Below, one piece after another: positions 36,152 to 39,750 of a DNA stretch of 39,750 bases. The DNA is from a virus. Both the position numbers and the translations under genes were made by a program. Every line of letters starts with the position of its first letter. The first letter of the stretch is position 1. The notes under the pieces were generated by a model, which made no database searches, was not told the DNA's origin, and saw only the letters and a list, made by a program, of their open reading frames with translations. The stretch is from the IMG/VR virus record IMGVR_UViG_3300020215_000094, positions 1 through 39,750 of that record. The stretch is one strand, 5' to 3'.

Positions 36152-36221
36152 CCGTCCGATCAGGATTTCAGAGGCCTCCACGTCGAAAGACGTCGGGGCC
36201 TTTTTGGTTCCTATCGGACGG
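36152..36221 (+). terminator. Nested hairpin: terminator within a 9-bp closing stem
   Basis: The inner hairpin (36173-36200) has an ACGTC-GAAA-GACGT core and GGCC/GGCC base, then TTTTT (36201-36205), an intrinsic terminator. It is enclosed by a perfect outer inverted repeat CCGTCCGAT (36152-36160) and ATCGGACGG (36213-36221). With the promoter just upstream, this could make a small RNA of about 60 bases or control transcription into the lysis genes. Confidence 0.7.
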
Positions 36222-36252
36222 AGCTTTGCGCACTGAGCTCTCCAATACGGAT

Positions 36253-36288
36253 GGCCCCCGGGGCGACTGCGCTTCGGGGGCCCTTTCC
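36253..36288 (+). terminator. Second hairpin before lysis genes
   Basis: GGCCCCCG (36253-36260) pairs with CGGGGGCC (36275-36282), followed by CTTTCC. It lies 5-10 bases before the first lysis-cassette start (36293), so the second arm may also influence ribosome access. Confidence 0.55.
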
Positions 36289-36292
36289 CCCG

Positions 36293-36556
36293 ATGGACGC
36301 AATCACCGACAGCTTCATCAAGTGGGCCGTGGGCGCCATCTGCACGGGCGCCGTCTGGCTCGTCAAAACCGTCTGGGCGACGCGCCGCGACGTCGACCAG
36401 GCCTTTCGCAAAATCCGCGCGCTGGAGGCACGCTATGACCGAGGTCATGAGGATCGAGATCCCGCCGCCTGCGCCTGCCCCCAAGAAGGCCTGGCAGAGC
36501 AAAACGGTCTGGACGAACATCGCCCTGGCCGCGGCGCCGCTGGTCCCGGGGGCTGA
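36293..36556 (+). CDS. Membrane protein of lysis cassette (holin-like or accessory)
   Basis: ATG 36293. One membrane helix (SFIKWAVGAICTGAVWLVKT) is followed by a charged helix (TRRDVDQAFRKIRALEARYD). This layout occurs in small phage proteins beside holins. The last 40 residues overlap the next gene in another frame and look like incidental read-through (Pro/Gly/Asp-rich). The true functional part is probably the first 47-50 residues. Confidence 0.55.
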   Translation: MDAITDSFIKWAVGAICTGAVWLVKTVWATRRDVDQAFRKIRALEARYDRGHEDRDPAACACPQEGLAEQNGLDEHRPGRGAAGPGG

Positions 36557-36671
36557 CGCCTGGGTGAAGTCGAACCCGGAGGCCTTCGGCCTCATCGTCG
36601 GCGTGCTGAACGTCGTCCTGCGCGCCGTGACGACCCGCGGGGTCTCGTGGCCGTGGTCGGTGAAGCTGTGA
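36435..36671 (+). CDS. Holin-like membrane protein, 78 aa
   Basis: ATG 36435; the pattern WQSKTVWTNIALAAAPLVPG, then NPEAFGLIVGVLNVVLRAVT, is the one I recall for a widespread family of small phage holins (S-K-T-x-W-x-N at the first helix, N-x-V-L-R-x-x-T at the second). Two membrane helices are likely, N-terminus cytoplasmic. It overlaps the lysin start by GTGA. It would form the hole that releases the lysin. Confidence 0.7.
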   Translation: MTEVMRIEIPPPAPAPKKAWQSKTVWTNIALAAAPLVPGADAWVKSNPEAFGLIVGVLNVVLRAVTTRGVSWPWSVKL

Positions 36672-37120
36672 CGGCGCTCGAGGTCGATCGCGAGCTGATC
36701 TATGACCTGGCCCTCTCACTTGTCGGCCTGCCCTACCGATACGGCGGGGCGAGCCCGATGGAGGGCCTCGACTGCTCGGGGCTTTGTGTCGAGCTCCTTC
36801 AGGCCTGGGGCCGGGTAGGTCACGGAACAGACCTCTCGGCTCAGGGCCTGCATGACCGCTTCAAGATGCTGGCCTCGACCTTGGGCGCCGGCACCAAGCC
36901 CGACTTCGGGTGGCTGGCCTTCTACGGCAAGGGGCCGGCCGTGGTGACCCACGTCGGCTTCTGCCTCTCGGGGAACTCGATCCTCGAGGCCGGCGGCGGC
37001 GACGCCCAGACGACGACCTTGGAGGCCGCGATCAAGCGCCGGGCCTTCGTCCGCGTCCGCCCGATCAAATACCGCCGCGACTTTCTCTGCTGCTATCCCA
37101 CCGCGCCCGGGGCGGTATAA
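36668..37120 (+). CDS. NlpC/P60-type endolysin, 150 aa
   Basis: GTG 36668 overlaps the holin stop. The catalytic triad layout is visible: Cys36 in EGLDCSGLCVELLQAWG, His95 in VVTHVGFCLSG, and a third polar residue downstream in a region near EAGGGDAQ. The nearby YRYGGASP motif before the catalytic Cys is standard for NlpC/P60. It should cut peptide stems of peptidoglycan. No signal peptide, so release depends on the holin. Last plus-strand gene. Confidence 0.85.
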   Translation: MTALEVDRELIYDLALSLVGLPYRYGGASPMEGLDCSGLCVELLQAWGRVGHGTDLSAQGLHDRFKMLASTLGAGTKPDFGWLAFYGKGPAVVTHVGFCLSGNSILEAGGGDAQTTTLEAAIKRRAFVRVRPIKYRRDFLCCYPTAPGAV

Positions 37121-37164
37121 TAGCGGCATCCCACCACGCCCCTCTCTCGGATGCGCGCCGAAGG

Positions 37165-37200
37165 TCACGCCTGCCCAGCCCCGGCGGCGGCGTGATTCTT
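37165..37200 (+). terminator. Candidate terminator after lysin
   Basis: TCACGCC (37165-37171) pairs with GGCGTGA (37189-37195) followed by TTCTTCT, in the 86-base gap between the rightward lysin and the leftward gene ending at 37207. Inner GC pairs may strengthen it. Confidence 0.5.
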
Positions 37201-37206
37201 CTCGGC

Positions 37207-37383
37207 CTAGTTGACGGCGTGGAACAGCTCGCGGCGCTCTAGCTCGATCTGCCGGTCGATCTCGGCGAGCCAGGCTTCCAAGGATGCGCGGCGGCAGTAG
37301 TCAACCCACTCCGGCTCAACGGCTTCGAGGCGAGCGAGCTGGGCGAGGATGGCGCGACGTTCTTGGACGAGGACGGCTAACAT
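37207..37383 (-). CDS. Small helical early protein, 58 aa
   Basis: A frame too short for routine calling, supported by GGGAGGG 6 bases before ATG 37383. The chain is helical and charged (VLVQERRAILAQLARLEAVE; WLAEIDRQIELERRELFHAV). It is the last gene of the leftward early operon and converges with the lysin. Confidence 0.55.
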   Translation of the reverse strand: MLAVLVQERRAILAQLARLEAVEPEWVDYCRRASLEAWLAEIDRQIELERRELFHAVN

Positions 37384-37419
37384 GGGAATCCCTCCCGGAT
37401 AAACAGGACGGACGTTTCC

Positions 37420-37620
37420 CTATATTACCACGAACTCCGCGTCTATTGACTTCTCCGCCCGCTCCTGGAGCCGCTTTCGGAGCGTCTCGATCTCTGCGAT
37501 GGCGGCTGGCAGATCTTCTTCGAGCAACCGCCGCACCGCCTGCGAGTGACCGTAGACGTTGGCGCGGACGCCGGGGGAAACGGCGCCCCATCTCGCACGG
37601 ATCGCCGACAGATCGATCAC
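37420..37620 (-). CDS. Small helical early protein, 66 aa
   Basis: GTG 37620 overlaps the upstream stop (GTGA) and has GGGAGG a few bases upstream. N-terminus IDLSAIRARWGAVSPGVRAN; the rest is a helix pair with a coiled-coil look (LPAAIAEIETLRKRLQERAE). Similar to small phage proteins with an I-R-x-R-x-x-x-x-x-P-G start. Function unknown. Confidence 0.6.
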   Translation of the reverse strand: MIDLSAIRARWGAVSPGVRANVYGHSQAVRRLLEEDLPAAIAEIETLRKRLQERAEKSIDAEFVVI

Positions 37621-37868
37621 GGCACCTCCCCTCGCGCGGGCTTGAAGACGCCGACCACGGCACGCATGACGCGCCGGCCATCTAGGTTCTCAACCACGTC
37701 GAACTGCGCGTAGCCCGACTTTACGAAGGCATCGGCGAGCGCCTTCGCCATCTGCACGCGGAGCTGCCGCGCAAGCGCCGGGCTCGGGTCGACGCCGGGC
37801 GCCAGAGCCGTCTGCACGTAGAGCATTTGCGGCAAAGCATTCCCAACGATGACGCCTTCGCGAATCAC
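37617..37868 (-). CDS. Small early protein, 83 aa
   Basis: GTG 37868 is chosen by its overlap with the upstream stop; the longer frame upstream is a shadow. A beta-helix-beta order (LPQMLYVQTALAPG; LRVQMAKALADAFVKSGYAQ; FDVVENLDGRRVMRAVVGVF) suggests a small alpha/beta fold. No family recognised. Confidence 0.55.
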   Translation of the reverse strand: MIREGVIVGNALPQMLYVQTALAPGVDPSPALARQLRVQMAKALADAFVKSGYAQFDVVENLDGRRVMRAVVGVFKPARGEVP

Positions 37869-38575
37869 CCCCCGCCCCCTTCGCCCTCGTCCTTCGCCTC
37901 TAGTGCGGCCTTCAGGCCCGTCCACGCCTTGTACGCCTCGCTCTCTAGGTCGCCCTCGGCCAAGTAGAACGCGCGCAGGACGGTCTCTCCGGCGGCCCGC
38001 AGCCTCGCCACCTCGGCTTCGGCCTCGTGACACATGCGCGCCCAGTTGCGCTTGTCGAAGTGAGCGACCTCGAAGCGCTCCTTGCACCGCTTCGCCGCCG
38101 CCTTCCATCTCTTGGCCCACGCCTTGTCGGCCTTTCGCCATTCCGCGTAGAGAGCGAACCGGTTTGCCCACCTGGCCCGCGCCTCATCCCGCTCGCGCTC
38201 GGCCTCGACTAGCTCGGTGAGGGACTCCTCCAGCTCGGCTTTCAGTCTGTCCCGCTCGCGCTCGGCGGCTTCGGCTCGGGCGTTGGCGTCTTTGTAGGCT
38301 TCGACCCAAGCAAAGCACTCGTCTCGGACGCGGAGGTGATTCTCGCGAGCCTCGTCCCGCTCGGCCTCCAGGCGCCGTCGCTCCTCCAGCAGCTCGGTGA
38401 TCCGCTGCGACATGGCCAGCGGATCGCGGGCGGCTAGCTCGGCCTCCAGGCGGCGGGCATACGCAAGAAGGCCGCATACAGCGACGCGCGCAGCCTTTGG
38501 CGACGTAATGGTAGCGCCCCATTCGTCCAGCTCGCGCTCGATCGCGTCCAGATCCGGCCTCTCACTCAACGTCAT
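37865..38575 (-). CDS. Long coiled-coil early protein, 236 aa
   Basis: The largest gene of the leftward operon. It starts at ATG 38575, overlapping the upstream gene by 14 bases. After an N-terminal block (LDAIERELDEWGATITSPKA) the chain is almost wholly coiled coil (residues about 60-215, for example RRRLEAERDEARENHLRVRD). C-terminus ends GEGGGG. Tail-less early proteins of this type could scaffold or inhibit host complexes; no specific function seen. Confidence 0.6.
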   Translation of the reverse strand: MTLSERPDLDAIERELDEWGATITSPKAARVAVCGLLAYARRLEAELAARDPLAMSQRITELLEERRRLEAERDEARENHLRVRDECFAWVEAYKDANARAEAAERERDRLKAELEESLTELVEAERERDEARARWANRFALYAEWRKADKAWAKRWKAAAKRCKERFEVAHFDKRNWARMCHEAEAEVARLRAAGETVLRAFYLAEGDLESEAYKAWTGLKAALEAKDEGEGGGG

Positions 38576-38780
38576 CGAGACTCACCCCTTCCCCCGCAAG
38601 CATCTCGTGCAGCTTGTCCCGCGCCTTCTCGGCCCAATCGCCGTCCTCGTCGGAGTGCTTGGCCAGGCCGCGGAGCCACTGGTCATAGTCCCATAGCACC
38701 GTCCAGTAGCGCCGGGCGTTGACGGCGAGACGGTGCGCGGCCTCGTCGTCCGGGAGCGAAAAAACGAGAGTGGCTTTCAT
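38562..38780 (-). CDS. Conserved small phage protein, 72 aa
   Basis: The sequence MKATLVFSLPDDEAAHRLAV followed by YWTVLWDYDQWLRGLAKH and LHEMLAGEGVSLDDVE matches, from memory, a very widespread small phage protein (pattern A-x-L-x-F-x-L-P-D-E/D, W-D-x-D-x-W-L-R) that lacks a known function. It is helical with a beta start. It lies early in the leftward operon. Confidence 0.7.
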   Translation of the reverse strand: MKATLVFSLPDDEAAHRLAVNARRYWTVLWDYDQWLRGLAKHSDEDGDWAEKARDKLHEMLAGEGVSLDDVE

Positions 38781-38817
38781 TGGCTCACGCCTTATGTAAA
38801 TTCCGGCCGCGCGTCAC

Positions 38818-39027
38818 TCATGCCCACGGATCCTCCAGCGTGTAACGCTGTTCATCTTCCCAAATGCCGTAGGGGCCAAACTCGGAGTAGATCACGCGCC
38901 AGCGCTGCTGAACGCCATACCGCTCCAGCCAGACGGCTTTGTCGTCGATGCGCGTGGGCAGCCAGGCGAAGCGTCTCACCTGCCGTCGATCGTGCTCTTT
39001 AGGTTCGGCGCGGCACTTCCAGCGCAT
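38818..39027 (-). CDS. Small basic early protein, 69 aa
   Basis: ATG 39027 overlaps the upstream stop as TGATG; GTG 39030 directly before it is an equally possible start. Basic N-terminus, then RRFAWLPTRIDDKAVWLERY and QQRWRVIYSEFGPYG, a compact Trp/Tyr-rich fold as seen in small phage DNA-mimic or inhibitor-type proteins. Not assigned. Confidence 0.6.
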   Translation of the reverse strand: MRWKCRAEPKEHDRRQVRRFAWLPTRIDDKAVWLERYGVQQRWRVIYSEFGPYGIWEDEQRYTLEDPWA

Positions 39028-39224
39028 CACCGGCCCCCGAGGGCGTCGAGGGCTTCGATCGCTTCCTGGTACTCGCGCATCAGGTCGTTCCGAAGCATCA
39101 ACCCGTCGATCGTGTTCTCTTGGCGCCTGATGATGTCGATGACCCGCTCCAACCTCGCCATCCTCTCCGCCAGCTTGCCGGGGTCGAGGGTCGCCAGCCG
39201 CTTGATCTCGGACTTGCTGGTCAC
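39027..39224 (-). CDS. Small coiled-coil early protein, 65 aa
   Basis: Overlaps both neighbours (ATGA-type at the start, TGATG at the end). It is all-helical: LDPGKLAERMARLERVIDII and MREYQEAIEALDALGG. Function unknown. Confidence 0.6.
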   Translation of the reverse strand: MTSKSEIKRLATLDPGKLAERMARLERVIDIIRRQENTIDGLMLRNDLMREYQEAIEALDALGGR

Positions 39225-39532
39225 GGGGCCTCCAGGGCGTCGAGGGCTTCGCGTAGGGCGTCCATGGCCACGCGCTCTCGGCTGCCCCCGTATGCAGCTT
39301 CGGCCGCGCGAGCCGCCTCCGCGACCCGCAGCAAGGCGGGCAGGGCCTCGCGCATCGCTCGCAAAAGCGCCTCGTCCTCGGCGCGGATTTCGACGCCGAA
39401 ATACTCCTCCAGGGGCATGAGAAACGGCCCCGGGTCGTGCCCCGCGCCGTCAGTCCATCCCCACGGCCCCGGCGTCGCGCGCTTCTCTAGCTCGCGAAGC
39501 TCCGTAAGGTAATGCCGCGTTACCTTAGCCAT
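39221..39532 (-). CDS. Ea22-like/conserved phage protein with ATPGPW motif, 103 aa
   Basis: ATG 39532. The start (HYLTELRELEKRATPGPWGW) and the later EDEALLRAMREALPALLRVA follow a widespread phage pattern in which a helix ends in A-T-P-G-P-W and is followed by a segment about screening D-x-x-x-I-A-x-A-R. Ea22-like family is the closest name I can offer. Function unknown. Overlaps the membrane gene by 8 bases. Confidence 0.6.
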   Translation of the reverse strand: MAKVTRHYLTELRELEKRATPGPWGWTDGAGHDPGPFLMPLEEYFGVEIRAEDEALLRAMREALPALLRVAEAARAAEAAYGGSRERVAMDALREALDALEAP

Positions 39533-39734
39533 CGCCCGCCCCCTCCTCGGTCCTCTTCACCAGCCGCCCCCGCCTGCGCCGCCTCCGGTCAAGCTGCCAT
39601 TCAACGACGATCTTGTAGGACCCGCACGCCTTGGTCACCTTGACCAGCGCCCAGTCGGCGGCGACTGCCAGCGCGCCGATCCCAAGAACCAGCAGGAGCA
39701 AGCGCCCGATCCAGAGCGCCACGACGTCAACCAT
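39525..39734 (-). CDS. Small membrane protein spanning the contig junction, 69 aa
   Basis: The N-terminus is a membrane helix (VALWIGRLLLLVLGIGALAV), followed by a short polar part and a strongly basic RRRRRRGR tail, then an acidic end. A complete copy exists only here; the left end of the contig repeats the first part. Upstream (at 147-371 in the left copy) it continues the overlapping early operon, confirming circular continuity. Confidence 0.65.
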   Translation of the reverse strand: MVDVVALWIGRLLLLVLGIGALAVAADWALVKVTKACGSYKIVVEWQLDRRRRRRGRLVKRTEEGAGDG

Positions 39735-39750
39735 CGCCCGACCCCTCGGC
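39581..39750. repeat. Right copy of 170-bp terminal direct repeat
   Basis: Identical to 1-170 except G at 39624 versus A at 44. Joining the ends here restores the overlapping gene chain 371-147 and 39734-39525. Confidence 0.9.

Noticed and set aside
37116-37121. TATAAT after the lysin gene as a promoter
   Set aside because: No TG extension, no -35, and no plus-strand gene downstream; it coincides with the stop codon of the lysin.
1-39750. CRISPR array, insertion sequence or complete rRNA/tRNA genes
   Set aside because: No regularly spaced direct repeats of CRISPR size, no transposase-like gene and no full RNA gene were seen on either strand.

Overview
The window looks like the whole genome of a temperate, tailed, podovirus-like bacteriophage with high GC content. 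The two ends carry the same 170 bp (1-170 and 39581-39750, one mismatch), so the true unit is about 39,580 bp and the contig closes into a circle. Short-tail architecture is inferred from the order portal, scaffold, HK97-type capsid, head-tail adaptor, beta-rich hub, three or four internal/ejection-type proteins, tail fibre, with no tape measure, sheath or tube gene. A tyrosine integrase next to a 3' half of a tRNA-Leu(UAA) gene (attP) and an XRE repressor indicate lysogeny. The host is not determinable from the sequence. A phage-encoded lipoprotein and an NlpC/P60 lysin suggest a GC-rich Gram-negative host; the collagen-like lipoprotein resembles those of Myxococcota/Bdellovibrionota, but that is a weak hint.

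Layout. From about 2.5 kb leftwards through the contig junction to 37.2 kb runs a minus-strand operon of about 18 small, start/stop-overlapping early genes, including an Acb2/Tad1-hairpin-like protein (691-927) and a possible Tad2-like protein (2211-2507). From 2.5 to 5.4 kb this strand logic is broken by two plus-strand islands, each made of a winged-helix-like regulator followed by a tiny one-helix membrane peptide; the two regulators are paralogues. Between and beside them are minus-strand small genes and a VRR-NUC nuclease. A collagen-like lipoprotein (5445-6140) and the XRE repressor (6251-6571) follow. The switch region 6572-6915 holds divergent promoters, a perfect 18-bp operator-like palindrome and a strong leader terminator.

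The plus strand from 6.9 to 37.1 kb is one long set of translationally coupled genes: Gp157-like and replication genes (6.9-9.8 kb), small zinc-ribbon genes and a CsrA-like protein (9.8-11.2 kb), attP and integrase (11.3-12.6 kb), packaging (12.6-15.5 kb), head (15.5-20.6 kb), small virion proteins, adaptor, hub, internal proteins and fibre (21.7-31.5 kb), and a lysis cassette (36.3-37.1 kb).

The most striking content is a set of sugar genes threaded through the late region at three places. A full-length NeuB/PseI-type nonulosonic acid synthase (13018-13992) sits between terminase small and large subunits. A Maf/DUF115-type putative glycosyltransferase (20627-21643) follows the capsid and decoration genes. 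A six-part coupled cassette (31881-35.8 kb) encodes a PseB-like dehydratase, a short Gfo/Idh/MocA protein, an SpsF-type cytidylyltransferase, a class III aminotransferase and a PseH-like acetyltransferase. Together these could make a CMP-activated nonulosonic acid-like sugar during late infection and attach it to virion (or host) proteins. A UDP-sugar hydrolase (PseG-like) is not present in the window. Other unusual points are genes that appear to start at AUC or CUG codons (terS, terL, Tad2-like), a phage CsrA homologue, an internal virion protein made of 11-residue repeats, and a structured RNA/terminator element before the lysis genes.
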